Shown: positions 8,766-17,085, numbered from the stretch's first letter. The stretch is DNA of 64,000 nt from Ferrimonas sediminicola (GCF_005116715.1 NZ_SWCI01000001.1:310001-374000), one strand, 5' to 3'. Numbers and translations: made by a program. Notes: a model not told the origin generated them from the sequence alone.

Positions 8766-10127
8766 CTATCGGACGATCAGGTACATGTTGGCGTTGTCCC
8801 GGCGAATGTTCAGTGCCAGGGCGCCTTCATAATCCTCCAGCAGCTTGCGCAGCGCCTTGAGGCTCTGTACCCGTTCACGGTTCACCCCGAGGATGATGTC
8901 ACCCTTACGCAATCCCTGGCGGGCGGCGGGAGAACGCTCCTCCAGTTCGGTAATGGCCACACCCTGGATGCCATCCTGGTTATAGGTGGAGAGCTTGGCG
9001 CCCTCCAGGGCAGGATGAACCACGCTGGCCTTGACGTTTTCGCCCTCGGCTTCGCTCAGGGTGACATTGACGTTTTCCTGGTCGCCGTCACGGATAATGC
9101 CCAGCTTCACCTTGGAGCCGGCGCCCATGGTGGCTACCTTGGCGCGCAGTTCGGCGAAAGTGCGGATCTTGCGGCCGTTCACGGAGACAATGATGTCGCC
9201 CGCCTTGAGGCCCGCCTTGGCGGCGGCGGAATCGGGCACCACCTGGCTGACGAAGGCGCCATGCTGGGACTCCAGGCCGAACAGCTTGGCGGTCTCGTTA
9301 TCCAGCTCCCGGCCCAGGACCCCGAGGACGCCCCGGCGCACTTCGCCGTACTCGATGATCTGTTCCGTCAGCCCCTTCACCATGTCCGAGGGGATGGCGA
9401 AGCCGATGCCGACGTTGCCACCGCTGGGGGCCAGGATGGCGGTATTGATACCGATCAGCTCACCGTTGAGGTTCACCAGCGCGCCGCCTGAGTTGCCGCT
9501 GTTGATGGCGGCATCGGTCTGGATGAAGTTTTCCAGGCTCTCGATATTCAGGCCGCTGCGCCCCAGGGCGCTGACGATGCCGGAGGTGACGGTCTGACCC
9601 AGGCCGAAGGGGTTGCCGATGGCCACGGCGAAGTCGCCTACCCTGAGTTCGTCAGACTTGGCCAGCTTTACCTCGGTCAGATCGCCGGCCTCCACCTGTA
9701 GCAGCGCCACATCGCTGCTCTGATCGGAGCCGATCAGCTTGGCTTCAAACTCGCGCCCGTCGGCCAGGCTGACCAGGATCTTGTCGGCACCGTCGATAAC
9801 GTGGTGGTTGGTGACGATGTAGCCGTCCTCGGCGTCGATGATCACCCCGGAACCCAGGCCGCGGAAGGGTCGCTCCTGCACCCGCTCACGGGGAGCATTG
9901 GGGCCGAAGAAGTAACGGAAGGGCTCGGGGATCTCCTGACGGGAGACATGAGTTCCCGACACGGATACCGAGACCACCGCCGGGGCGACCTGTTCAATCA
10001 TCGGGGCCAGGCTGGGCAGCTGCTGTCCGTCAACAGCCAGGGGCAGGGCGGCCTGGCTGGTGGCTGGAAACAGAGATAAACCGGCAGACAACAAAGCGGC
10101 GGTCAAAACAGCGACAGACTTTTTCAT
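8766..10127 (-). CDS. degQ: Periplasmic serine endoprotease DegQ (HtrA family)
   Basis: Periplasmic quality-control protease and chaperone. The 453 residues comprise a signal peptide (MKKSVAVLTAALLSAGLSLF, cleavage near SQA), a trypsin-like domain and two PDZ domains. The catalytic triad is His109 (TNHHV), Asp139 (SSDVAL) and Ser213 (GNSGGAL). The short LA loop and the pairing with degS favour DegQ over DegP. A good ribosome site (CGGAGAG) lies 9 bases before the ATG. Confidence 0.94.
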   Translation of the reverse strand: MKKSVAVLTAALLSAGLSLFPATSQAALPLAVDGQQLPSLAPMIEQVAPAVVSVSVSGTHVSRQEIPEPFRYFFGPNAPRERVQERPFRGLGSGVIIDAEDGYIVTNHHVIDGADKILVSLADGREFEAKLIGSDQSSDVALLQVEAGDLTEVKLAKSDELRVGDFAVAIGNPFGLGQTVTSGIVSALGRSGLNIESLENFIQTDAAINSGNSGGALVNLNGELIGINTAILAPSGGNVGIGFAIPSDMVKGLTEQIIEYGEVRRGVLGVLGRELDNETAKLFGLESQHGAFVSQVVPDSAAAKAGLKAGDIIVSVNGRKIRTFAELRAKVATMGAGSKVKLGIIRDGDQENVNVTLSEAEGENVKASVVHPALEGAKLSTYNQDGIQGVAITELEERSPAARQGLRKGDIILGVNRERVQSLKALRKLLEDYEGALALNIRRDNANMYLIVR

Positions 10128-10203
10128 CTATAAAAACTCTCCGTATATCAGCAAATTTGTCTACTTGCTTTCGGACAGTCTGTCGCCGTTTTAGTTCCGC
10201 CTG

Positions 10204-10593
10204 TTAGCTGACTTTTTTGTTGGGGGTGATGATGCCGTGGGAGCCTTGGACATAGTCGTTGGGCTGGAACTCCTCGCTGGAGATCATCACCGGCTCGGGT
10301 TGATGCAGGGGCAGTTGGGCGGTGGACAGCTGCTCATTGAACAGGTGAGATGCCGAGTCGTTCCACAGCTTGTTGGCCTTGTCCAGGTTCTGGCTAAGTT
10401 GCAGCAGGGTGGCGTGGGACTGCTCGAAATAGTCGGCCATCTCCTGGCGCTGCTGCTCGAGATCGAACCTGGCGCTCTCCAGGGCCTTCTTCAGTTGCGG
10501 AGTCTCCTCGGCGCTGCCACCGCTCTTCCAGCGGACCAGGTAGCCCACACCGGCACCGAGGATGAAGGCTAATGCAATCCAAACTTCGTTCAT
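10204..10593 (-). CDS. zapG: Z-ring associated protein ZapG (YhcB, DUF1043)
   Basis: Single-span inner-membrane protein, 129 residues, with a cytoplasmic coiled coil. In E. coli YhcB/ZapG (also LapD) is linked to divisome and envelope synthesis. The N-terminal helix VWIALAFILGAGVGYLVRW is followed by a long helical segment rich in Gln, Glu and Leu (about residues 30-85) and a low-complexity tail. It is divergent from zapE, as in E. coli, and 76 bases upstream of degQ. Confidence 0.9.
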   Translation of the reverse strand: MNEVWIALAFILGAGVGYLVRWKSGGSAEETPQLKKALESARFDLEQQRQEMADYFEQSHATLLQLSQNLDKANKLWNDSASHLFNEQLSTAQLPLHQPEPVMISSEEFQPNDYVQGSHGIITPNKKVS

Positions 10594-10647
10594 ATCTTCT
10601 CCATGGCGACCCCTGCGCTCGGGTCTGAATACTTGAGGGTATTGTAC

Positions 10648-10661
10648 TTGTTATAGAACAA
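10648..10661. promoter_or_regulatory. Inverted repeat in the zapG-zapE divergent promoter region
   Basis: TTGTT-ATAG-AACAA is a perfect 5-4-5 inverted repeat in the 139-base region between the divergent starts. A near-identical element (TTGTTATTCAGAACAA) lies upstream of petA at 13046. It could be an operator or part of the core promoter, as TATACA follows at 10663. Function is not known. Confidence 0.3.
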
Positions 10662-10732
10662 CTATACATCGGCTGTGCCCTCCGTGGTACCATGCGACCC
10701 CAAAGCTTAGACCAGTTGAGAGGGCAAAGGAC

Positions 10733-11842
10733 GTGCCGCAGGCGACCCCCTTAGAGCGTTATCAGGCGGATCTGCAACGGGCAGATTTTCATGAAGACCC
10801 CGCACAAAAGCAGGCGGTTGAACACCTGCAGTCCCTGTATGAGAAGCTGATCGAGCGCCGGCAGGCCTCCAGGCCCGGACTGCTCTCCCGGTTACTGGGT
10901 CGCAGTGCCCTCCCGGTCCCGGTCCAGGGCCTCTACTTCTGGGGCGGGGTCGGTCGGGGCAAGACCTATTTGGTGGACACCTTCTACGAGGCGCTGCCCA
11001 TCGAGCGTAAGTTGCGCATTCATTTCCACCGATTCATGCACCGGGTCCACCGGGAGCTGGACCGGGCCAAGGGGCAGGCCAACCCCCTCGAGGCGGTGGC
11101 GGCGGCACTGGCTGCCGAGGCCGAGGTGATCTGCTTCGACGAGTTCTTCGTGTCCGACATCACCGACGCCATGCTGCTGGCGGGGCTGCTCCGTGCCCTG
11201 TTTGAACGAGGCGTGGTGCTGGTGGCGACCTCCAACATCCCCCCGGTCGACCTGTACCGCAACGGTCTGCAGCGTGCCCGCTTCCTGCCCGCCATCGACC
11301 TGATCGAGACCCACTGCCGGGTGGTCAATGTGGATCACGGCATCGACTACCGCCTGCGGGCCCTGGAGCAGGCCGAGATCTTCCACCACCCCCTGGATGA
11401 GGCGGCTGAGGCGAATCTGCACCTTTACTTCGAACAGTTGGCGCCGGAGCCGGGCCGGATTGGCGGCACCATCGAGGTGGAGGGACGCTTTATCCCGGTA
11501 CGTCGCGAGGCGGACGGGGTGGTGCTGGCGGATTTCCTGGCCCTGTGCGACGGTCCCCGCAGCCAGGTGGACTACATGGAGCTGGCCCGTTGCTACCACA
11601 CCGTATTGATGAGTGGGGTGACCGCCATGGGGGCGCAGTTGACCGGCGATGACATCGCTCGCCGTTTCCTGGCGCTGGTGGATGAGTTCTACGAGCGGGG
11701 CGTTAAGCTGATCATCTCCTGCGAGGTGCCACTGCAGGCGATCTACGCCGGCGGCGGCCTGGAGTTCGAGTTCCGCCGCTGCCTGAGCCGGCTGCAGGAG
11801 ATGCAAAGCCACGACTACCTGGCGCGTCCGCACCTGCCCTGA
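10733..11842 (+). CDS. zapE: Cell division protein ZapE (AFG1-type ATPase)
   Basis: Cytoplasmic P-loop ATPase of the AFG1/ZapE family. In E. coli it associates with the Z ring and is needed for division under stress. The 369-residue protein shows Walker A GGVGRGKT (71-78) and Walker B VICFDEFFV. The start is a GTG with upstream GAGAGGGCAAAGG. In E. coli the gene also lies next to rplM-rpsI and divergent from zapG. Confidence 0.94.
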   Translation: MPQATPLERYQADLQRADFHEDPAQKQAVEHLQSLYEKLIERRQASRPGLLSRLLGRSALPVPVQGLYFWGGVGRGKTYLVDTFYEALPIERKLRIHFHRFMHRVHRELDRAKGQANPLEAVAAALAAEAEVICFDEFFVSDITDAMLLAGLLRALFERGVVLVATSNIPPVDLYRNGLQRARFLPAIDLIETHCRVVNVDHGIDYRLRALEQAEIFHHPLDEAAEANLHLYFEQLAPEPGRIGGTIEVEGRFIPVRREADGVVLADFLALCDGPRSQVDYMELARCYHTVLMSGVTAMGAQLTGDDIARRFLALVDEFYERGVKLIISCEVPLQAIYAGGGLEFEFRRCLSRLQEMQSHDYLARPHLP

Positions 11843-11884
11843 CCCGGATCCTGGGTCGATCCCCGCCTAGCGGGTCAAAACCGT

Positions 11885-11913
11885 CGTTTTTCATCAAAAA
11901 ACGGGTGATTTTT
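11885..11913 (+). terminator. Possible weak terminator after zapE
   Basis: CGTTTTT and AAAAACG form an A/T-rich hairpin around CATCA, followed by a short T run. It precedes the rplM promoter, but the stem is weak. Confidence 0.3.
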
Positions 11914-11933
11914 GGCTCGCCTTACTCTATAAT
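11906..11933 (+). promoter_or_regulatory. Promoter of the rplM-rpsI operon
   Basis: A perfect TATAAT (11928-11933) lies about 150 bases before rplM. The best -35 is TGATTT (11906-11911, 16-base spacer), a weak match. A strong -10 is expected for a ribosomal-protein operon. Confidence 0.6.
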
Positions 11934-11940
11934 TCGCGCC

Positions 11941-12085
11941 CTGCCCACGTTACGAATGGTTGATTATTCAACCAGACACTCGGTTTGCGACGTGTTCGAA
12001 GGGGCACGGAAGAAACCAACATAGCGTACGGTGTCGGCCCCGACATTGTACTGATGTGTAACAGCTAATTTGGGTTATTAGTTAG
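11941..12085 (+). promoter_or_regulatory. Structured 5' leader of rplM, probable L13 autoregulation site
   Basis: The roughly 145-nt leader can fold several hairpins: GGTTGA/TCAACC (11958-11973), TGTCGG/CCGACA (12032-12045) and CTAAT/ATTAG (12065-12081). The last lies directly before the ATG and holds the only G-rich segment (TGGG) in its loop, so there is no ordinary Shine-Dalgarno site. In E. coli L13 represses its own operon through the 5' leader. That the same occurs here is inference. Confidence 0.45.
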
Positions 12086-12514
12086 ATGAAAACCTTTACT
12101 GCAAAGCCAGAAAGCGTTCAGCGTGACTGGTTCGTCATCGATGCCGATGGCAAAACTCTGGGTCGTCTGGCCACTGAAGTTGCTCGTCGCCTGCGCGGCA
12201 AGCACAAGCCTGAGTACACCCCTCACGTTGACACCGGTGACTACATCGTGATCATCAACGCTGAGAAAGTTACCGTGACCGGTAACAAGTCTCAGGACAA
12301 GATGTACTACAGCCACTCTGGTTACCCTGGCGGTATCAAAGAGATCAACTTCGCTGATCTGCAGGCTCGCAAGCCTGAGATGATCATCGAGAAAGCGGTT
12401 AAGGGCATGCTGCCGAAGGGTCCTCTGGGCCGCGCCATGTTCCGTAAGCTGAAAGTGTACGCCGGCGCCGAGCACGCACACGCTGCTCAACAGCCTCAAG
12501 TACTAGACATCTAA
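12086..12514 (+). CDS. rplM: 50S ribosomal protein L13
   Basis: Early-assembly protein of the large subunit, 142 residues as in E. coli. It begins [20 protein letters not shown] and contains the typical [19 protein letters not shown] segment. Codon use is strongly biased toward preferred codons, as expected of high expression. It is the first gene of the rplM-rpsI operon, with rpsI 16 bases downstream. Confidence 0.99.
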   Translation: MKTFTAKPESVQRDWFVIDADGKTLGRLATEVARRLRGKHKPEYTPHVDTGDYIVIINAEKVTVTGNKSQDKMYYSHSGYPGGIKEINFADLQARKPEMIIEKAVKGMLPKGPLGRAMFRKLKVYAGAEHAHAAQQPQVLDI

Positions 12515-12530
12515 TACGGAGATTTTGGCA

Positions 12531-12923
12531 ATGGCACAAACTCAATACTACGGCACTGGCCGCCGCAAGAGCTCTACCGCTCGTGTATTCATCAAAGCTG
12601 GCAGTGGTAACATCACTGTAAACAAGCGTTCTCTGGACACCTACTTCGGTCGTGAGACCGCTCGTATGGTTGTTCGTCAGCCTCTGGAGCTGGTGGACAT
12701 GCTGGAGAAGCTGGACATCTACGTAACCGTTCAGGGCGGCGGTACCACCGGTCAAGCCGGTGCCATCCGTCACGGTATCACCCGTGCCCTGATGGAGTAC
12801 GATGAGACTCTGCGTCCTGTTCTGCGTAAAGCTGGCTTCGTTACTCGTGACGCCCGTGAGGTTGAGCGTAAGAAAGTTGGCCTGCGTAAAGCACGTCGTC
12901 GTCCTCAGTTCTCCAAGCGTTAA
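12531..12923 (+). CDS. rpsI: 30S ribosomal protein S9
   Basis: Small-subunit protein of 130 residues whose C-terminal KRRPQFSKR-type tail (here ending RRRPQFSKR) reaches the P-site tRNA. It starts [15 protein letters not shown] at the ATG 12531; an in-frame TTG at 12525 is not needed. The pair with rplM is universal, and a strong terminator follows. Confidence 0.99.
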   Translation: MAQTQYYGTGRRKSSTARVFIKAGSGNITVNKRSLDTYFGRETARMVVRQPLELVDMLEKLDIYVTVQGGGTTGQAGAIRHGITRALMEYDETLRPVLRKAGFVTRDAREVERKKVGLRKARRRPQFSKR

Positions 12924-12945
12924 TTCGCCTGGAACTTCGGACTGG

Positions 12946-12975
12946 AAAACCCGCTGCCTGGCAGCGGGTTTTTTT
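12946..12975 (+). terminator. Rho-independent terminator after rpsI
   Basis: CCCGCTGC (12950-12957) pairs with GCAGCGGG (12961-12968) around CTG, followed by a T run. An upstream A run allows some function in both directions. Confidence 0.92.
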
Positions 12976-13042
12976 ATGCCCAATGGAAAATGGCGCGCAA
13001 TCTGCTGTTTTGTAAAGTTATCTTGTTCTCATGTTTCCAAAT

Positions 13043-13062
13043 TATTGTTATTCAGAACAATA
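13043..13062. promoter_or_regulatory. Perfect inverted repeat upstream of petABC, candidate operator
   Basis: TATTGTT and AACAATA are separated by ATTCAG. The centre lies about 60 bases upstream of the transcription start predicted from the TATAAT at 13100, a position typical for class I activators. It does not match FNR (TTGAT-N4-ATCAA) or CRP consensus. The cognate regulator is unknown. Confidence 0.4.
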
Positions 13063-13099
13063 TCCCCACGGAAAGTATGATCTATCTCTAATTTTTCTA

Positions 13100-13105
13100 T
13101 ATAAT
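13100..13105 (+). promoter_or_regulatory. -10 element of the petABC promoter
   Basis: A perfect TATAAT about 105 bases before petA. No good -35 lies at the proper distance (13076-13082 reads TATGATC), which suggests an activated promoter. The leader between it and petA (13112-13207) contains the complementary segments CGACCGAG and CTCGG. Confidence 0.55.
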
Positions 13106-13207
13106 GGGCGCGCGACCGAGCTTTAACGGTACCTGAAGCCCTTATTTGGGCGACTGTCCGCTCGGAAAGACTAAAAAATAAGCAGACCCCAATGGGAGAT
13201 TTAGTGG

Positions 13208-13798
13208 ATGAGCAATGCGCCTGTCGATAATGGACGTCGCAGATTCCTGACCGCTGCTACAGCCGTAGTGGGCAGTGTCGGCGCCGCTGCTGTTGCGGTT
13301 CCATTCATCAAGTCATGGAACCCGAGTGCCAAGGCCAAAGCCGCCGGTGCTCCAGTAGAAGTCAACATCAGTAAACTGGAACCAGGCCAGCTGTTGCGTG
13401 TCGAGTGGCGCGGCAAGCCGGTGTGGATCGTACGTCGTACCCCTGAGGTGCTGGATGGCTTGACCAAGCTGGCCGAACAGCTGCGCGACCCGGACTCGGT
13501 TGAGCCCCAGCAGCCCGAATACGCGCAGAACGCCTTCCGCTCCATTAAGGATGAGTATTTTGTCGCCGTAGGCCTGTGTACCCACCTCGGGTGCTCTCCC
13601 ACCTACATGCCGGACACCTTCTCCCAGCAGGTCGAAGGGGTCGCCTCCGGTTTCTTCTGCCCCTGCCACGGCTCCAAGTTCGACTTGGCCGGGCGGGTAT
13701 TCCAGGGCGTTCCTGCCCCGCTGAACCTGGTGATTCCGCCCCACAGCTACGTGAATGAGAACACCATCCTGATCGGTATTGAGAAGGGGGCGGCCTGA
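13208..13798 (+). CDS. petA: Ubiquinol-cytochrome c reductase, Rieske iron-sulfur subunit
   Basis: Rieske [2Fe-2S] subunit of the bc1 complex, which passes electrons from ubiquinol to cytochrome c1 on the periplasmic side. The 196-residue protein has a twin-arginine-type N terminus (NGRRRFLTAATAV) that also serves as membrane anchor. The cluster motifs are CTHLGC (Cys124, His126, Cys129) and CPCHG (Cys151, Cys153, His154). It is the first gene of petABC, two bases from petB. Confidence 0.97.
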   Translation: MSNAPVDNGRRRFLTAATAVVGSVGAAAVAVPFIKSWNPSAKAKAAGAPVEVNISKLEPGQLLRVEWRGKPVWIVRRTPEVLDGLTKLAEQLRDPDSVEPQQPEYAQNAFRSIKDEYFVAVGLCTHLGCSPTYMPDTFSQQVEGVASGFFCPCHGSKFDLAGRVFQGVPAPLNLVIPPHSYVNENTILIGIEKGAA

Positions 13799-13800
13799 TT

Positions 13801-15012
13801 ATGAAAAAGATCATTGACTGGATCGACGAGCGGATTCCGATGACGGCCACCTACAACAAGCATGTTGGCCAGTATCCCGCTCCTAAGAACTTCAACTTCT
13901 GGTACTACTTTGGCTCCCTGGCGATGCTGGTACTGGTGAACCAGCTGCTCACCGGTGTGTGGCTGACCATGAACTACGTGCCCACCGCCGAAGGCGCCTT
14001 CGCCTCGGTGGAGTACATCATGCGTGATGTGGAGTATGGCTGGCTGCTGCGTTACATGCACTCCACCGGCGCCTCCGCGTTCTTCGTGGTGGTGTACCTG
14101 CACATGTTCCGCGGCATGATGTATGGCTCCTACCAGAAGCCCCGCGAGCTGCTGTGGATCTTCGGCATGCTGATCTTCCTGATCCTGATGGCCGAAGCCT
14201 TTATGGGTTACCTGCTGCCCTGGGGACAGATGTCCTACTGGGGAGCCCAGGTGATCATCTCCCTGTTCGGTGCCATCCCGGTGATTGGTGACGATCTGAC
14301 CCTGTGGATCCGCGGTGATTACGTGGTCTCCGGCGCGACCCTGAACCGCTTCTTCGCCCTGCACGTGATTGCCCTGCCGCTGGTGCTGGTGGTGCTGGTG
14401 TTCCTGCACATCATCGCCCTGCACGAGGTGGGATCCAATAACCCCGACGGCATCGAAGTGAAGAAGAACAAGGGACCCGATGGCTGGCCCGTGGACGCCA
14501 TCCCCTTCCACCCCTACTACACCGTGAAGGACATCATGGGCGTGGCGGGCTTCCTGATCCTGTTCTGCTACGTGCTGTTCTTCATGCCCGAAGGGGGCGG
14601 TTACTTCCTGGAGCGTCCCAACTTCGAGGCCGCTAACCCGCTGAAGACGCCGCCTCACATCGCCCCGGTGTGGTACTTCACCCCGTTCTACGCCATCCTG
14701 CGCGCCATTCCGGACAAGCTGCTGGGTGTGGTCGGCATGGGCGCTGCCATCGGCGTGCTGTTCGTCCTGCCCTGGCTGGATCGCTGCAAGGTGAAGTCCA
14801 TCCGCTACCGCAGTGTCCTGCATAAGCTGAACCTGGCCCAGTTCGTAGTCTGCTTCCTGGTTCTGGGCTACCTGGGCGCGGTACAGGCGACCCCGACCCT
14901 GACCCTGCTGGCCCGCATCTGTACCCTGGGTTACTTCGGCTTCTTCGTCCTGCTGTTCGTCTATAGCAAAAACGAGAAGTGCAAACCGGTTCCAGAGAGG
15001 GTGACAGGCTAA
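13801..15012 (+). CDS. petB: Ubiquinol-cytochrome c reductase, cytochrome b subunit
   Basis: Integral membrane subunit (403 residues, about eight helices) holding the two b haems and both quinone sites. Expected motifs are present: the paired histidines in helices B and D (for example LLRYMHSTGAS, VVVYLHMFRG, FALHVIALPLVLVVLVFLHI) and the PEW-like Qo region. Start is 2 bases after petA; the stop shares one base with the petC start. Both neighbours fix its identity. Confidence 0.97.
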   Translation: MKKIIDWIDERIPMTATYNKHVGQYPAPKNFNFWYYFGSLAMLVLVNQLLTGVWLTMNYVPTAEGAFASVEYIMRDVEYGWLLRYMHSTGASAFFVVVYLHMFRGMMYGSYQKPRELLWIFGMLIFLILMAEAFMGYLLPWGQMSYWGAQVIISLFGAIPVIGDDLTLWIRGDYVVSGATLNRFFALHVIALPLVLVVLVFLHIIALHEVGSNNPDGIEVKKNKGPDGWPVDAIPFHPYYTVKDIMGVAGFLILFCYVLFFMPEGGGYFLERPNFEAANPLKTPPHIAPVWYFTPFYAILRAIPDKLLGVVGMGAAIGVLFVLPWLDRCKVKSIRYRSVLHKLNLAQFVVCFLVLGYLGAVQATPTLTLLARICTLGYFGFFVLLFVYSKNEKCKPVPERVTG

Positions 15013-15707
15013 TGAAAAAGGTATTCGCAGTATTGATCGCTTGCCTGCCGGCCCTGGCCTACGCCGCCGGCGGCAGCAACGAACACGTGGTCAGCGCCAA
15101 CATCGATCTGACCGACAAGGACTCGCTGAAGCGCGGCGCCCAGGCGTTTATGGATAACTGCAGCGGCTGTCACAGCCTGCAGTACCAGCGCTATCAGCGT
15201 ATCGCCGACGATCTGGGCATGACCGAACAGGAGGTTACCGCCCTGATCCACACCGATGCCAAGGTGGGTGAGCAGATCACCAGTGCCATGAGTCGGGACG
15301 ACGGTGCCAAGTGGTTTGGTGCCGCCCCCCCGGATCTGACCCTGGAAGCCAGGCTCAAGAGTCCAGATTGGATCTACTCCTATCTGAAGTCCTTCTATGT
15401 GGATGAGAGCCGCCCGTTTGGCGTCAACAACCTGGTGTTCCCCTCGGTGGGGATGCCCCACGTGCTGGAGGGCCTGCAGGGGACCCCGGTACTTCAGGAG
15501 GATGGCACCATCGTCGCTACCGGCGGCGCGCTGACCGCCGAGGAGTACGATGAGTATGTCCGTGACATCACCAACTTCCTGACCTATACCGGCGAGCCGG
15601 TGAAGCTGGAGCGTGAGCGTCTGGGCAAATGGGTGCTGGGCTTCCTGTTTATCTTCTTCATCATCGCCTACTTGCTGAAGAAGGAATATTGGCGAGATGT
15701 ACACTAA
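15012..15707 (+). CDS. petC: Ubiquinol-cytochrome c reductase, cytochrome c1 subunit
   Basis: Haem c subunit of the bc1 complex. The 231-residue precursor carries a signal peptide (MKKVFAVLIACLPALAYA), a single haem-attachment motif CSGCH (Cys50, Cys53, His54) and a C-terminal membrane anchor (WVLGFLFIFFIIAYLL). It starts at the ATG sharing its A with the petB stop; a longer in-frame version from 14979 would overlap petB and lose the signal peptide. Confidence 0.97.
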   Translation: MKKVFAVLIACLPALAYAAGGSNEHVVSANIDLTDKDSLKRGAQAFMDNCSGCHSLQYQRYQRIADDLGMTEQEVTALIHTDAKVGEQITSAMSRDDGAKWFGAAPPDLTLEARLKSPDWIYSYLKSFYVDESRPFGVNNLVFPSVGMPHVLEGLQGTPVLQEDGTIVATGGALTAEEYDEYVRDITNFLTYTGEPVKLERERLGKWVLGFLFIFFIIAYLLKKEYWRDVH

Positions 15708-15740
15708 TCGCCAATAACAGGTTACAATCTACCTCTTGCG

Positions 15741-15774
15741 CAGTTGGGGGCGGTCTCGCCCCCAACTGTTTTAC
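15741..15774 (+). terminator. Hairpin with T run after petC, before sspA
   Basis: A 12-base-pair stem CAGTTGGGGGCG/CGCCCCCAACTG around GTCT, followed by TTTT. It looks like a strong terminator for petABC, but only 30 bases separate it from the sspA start. Confidence 0.85.
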
Positions 15775-15801
15775 CGTTTCTGAAAGAGTTTGGAGGATTC
15801 G

Positions 15802-16431
15802 ATGGCTGTTGCTGCCAATAAGCGCTCTGTAATGGCACTGTTTTCCGGTGCTAGTGATCTGTACAGCCACCAAGTGCGCATCGTGTTGGCTGAGAAGGGC
15901 GTGGGTGTCGAGGTGATTCAGGTTGACCCCAACCACCTGCCGGACGAACTGGTGGAGATGAACCCCTACAACAGCGTACCGACTCTGCTCGACCGTGAGT
16001 TGGTTCTGTACAACTCCCGTATCATCATGGAGTATCTGGACGAGCGGTTCCCTCACCCCCCACTGATGCCGGTCTACCCCGTTTCCCGTGGTCAGAGCCG
16101 TCTGATGATGTACCGCATCCAGAAGGACTGGTATGCCCTGGCTGAGCGTATCATGCGTGGCGACCGCGCCGAGCCGGCGCGCAAGGAGCTGACCGAAAGC
16201 ATCCTTGGTTTGGCGCCTGTGTTCGCCGAAACCCCCTACTTCATGAGCGAAGAGTTCACCCTGGTGGATTGCTATCTGGCGGCCCTGTTCTGGCGTCTGC
16301 CACAGCTGGGCATTGAACTGAGCGGCCGCGGCAGCAACGAGGTCAAGGCCTACATGACCCGTGTTTTCGAGCGCGAATCCTTCAAGGCATCGCTGACCGA
16401 AGCGGAACGCGAGCTGCGCATTGGTGTCTGA
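15802..16431 (+). CDS. sspA: Stringent starvation protein A
   Basis: GST-fold protein (209 residues) that binds RNA polymerase and alters promoter choice in stationary phase and starvation. It has an N-terminal thioredoxin-like domain (SVMALFSGASDLYSHQVRIV) and a C-terminal helical GST domain, and lacks the usual glutathione catalytic residue. ATG 15802 is preceded by GGAGG at 15792; an in-frame TTG at 15790 overlaps that site. The order rpsI, petABC, sspA, sspB is typical for Shewanella and Vibrio relatives. Confidence 0.96.
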   Translation: MAVAANKRSVMALFSGASDLYSHQVRIVLAEKGVGVEVIQVDPNHLPDELVEMNPYNSVPTLLDRELVLYNSRIIMEYLDERFPHPPLMPVYPVSRGQSRLMMYRIQKDWYALAERIMRGDRAEPARKELTESILGLAPVFAETPYFMSEEFTLVDCYLAALFWRLPQLGIELSGRGSNEVKAYMTRVFERESFKASLTEAERELRIGV

Positions 16432-16858
16432 GCTGAGCCCACAACGCCCCTATCTGCTGCGGGCGATGTATGACTGGTTGGTGGACAACGGCCTGACCCC
16501 CCACCTGGCGGTCAGCGCCGATCTGCCCGGGGTGGTGGTGCCTCGCCAGTACGTCAAGGAGGGCCAGATCGTCCTCAACGTCGCGCCCCACGCCGTGGGT
16601 AATCTGCAGCTTGGCATCGACGAGGTGCGTTTCAATGCCCGCTTTGGCGGTCAGCCCCAGGCCCTGGTGCTGCCTCTGTATGCCATTGATGCCATCTACG
16701 CGCGCGAGAATGGCGCCGGAACCCTGTTCCCGCCGGAAGAGGCCTACGAGCAGGCATTGCTGGAGGATGAGCCGTTGCCCGAGCCATCGGCAACCGAATC
16801 CGAGCCCGAAGCCGAGACCCCGCCGAAGCGGCGACCCAGCTTGCGGGTGATCAAATAG
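16424..16858 (+). CDS. sspB: ClpXP adaptor SspB
   Basis: Adaptor that tethers ssrA-tagged proteins to ClpXP. The 144-residue protein has the conserved N-terminal domain (RPYLLRAMYDWLVDN, VRFNARFGG, AIYARENGAG), an acidic linker, and the C-terminal ClpX-binding peptide LRVIK. I chose the GTG at 16424, overlapping the sspA stop by eight bases; a TTG sits one codon upstream. No clear ribosome site is present, so translation is probably coupled to sspA. Confidence 0.95.
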   Translation: MSELSPQRPYLLRAMYDWLVDNGLTPHLAVSADLPGVVVPRQYVKEGQIVLNVAPHAVGNLQLGIDEVRFNARFGGQPQALVLPLYAIDAIYARENGAGTLFPPEEAYEQALLEDEPLPEPSATESEPEAETPPKRRPSLRVIK

Positions 16859-16860
16859 AA

Positions 16861-16887
16861 CGACGCGGCCCAGGCCGCGTTTTTTTA
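16861..16887 (+). terminator. Rho-independent terminator after sspB
   Basis: ACGCGGCC (16863-16870) pairs with GGCCGCGT (16873-16880), followed by a T run. It closes the sspAB unit and marks the left edge of the lipoprotein island. Confidence 0.88.
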
Positions 16888-16981
16888 TGGTCGTTTCCCG
16901 GCAAAGGCTTCGGAAATGCAGAGCCTCTTTTCGGGAAAACGCCAAGCTGCAGCCCGGTGCCGACCAACTCAGTTGAGCAAG

Positions 16982-16997
16982 TGTGATCGGGGTCACA
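16982..16997. promoter_or_regulatory. CRP (cAMP receptor protein) binding site
   Basis: TGTGATCGGGGTCACA is a perfect TGTGA-N6-TCACA site; the flanks (AAG on the left, AAT on the right) also resemble the E. coli consensus. It lies upstream of the riboswitch-lipoprotein unit and past the sspB terminator, so the lipoprotein gene is the likely target. Confidence 0.7.
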
Positions 16998-17085
16998 AAT
17001 GTGGTTCCGGAAGCTAAAGTTTTTCGGCAAAGGCCGAGTTCCCTGCTATCCGGCCAGCTCTCTGAATAAACCTCATTTATTCCAG

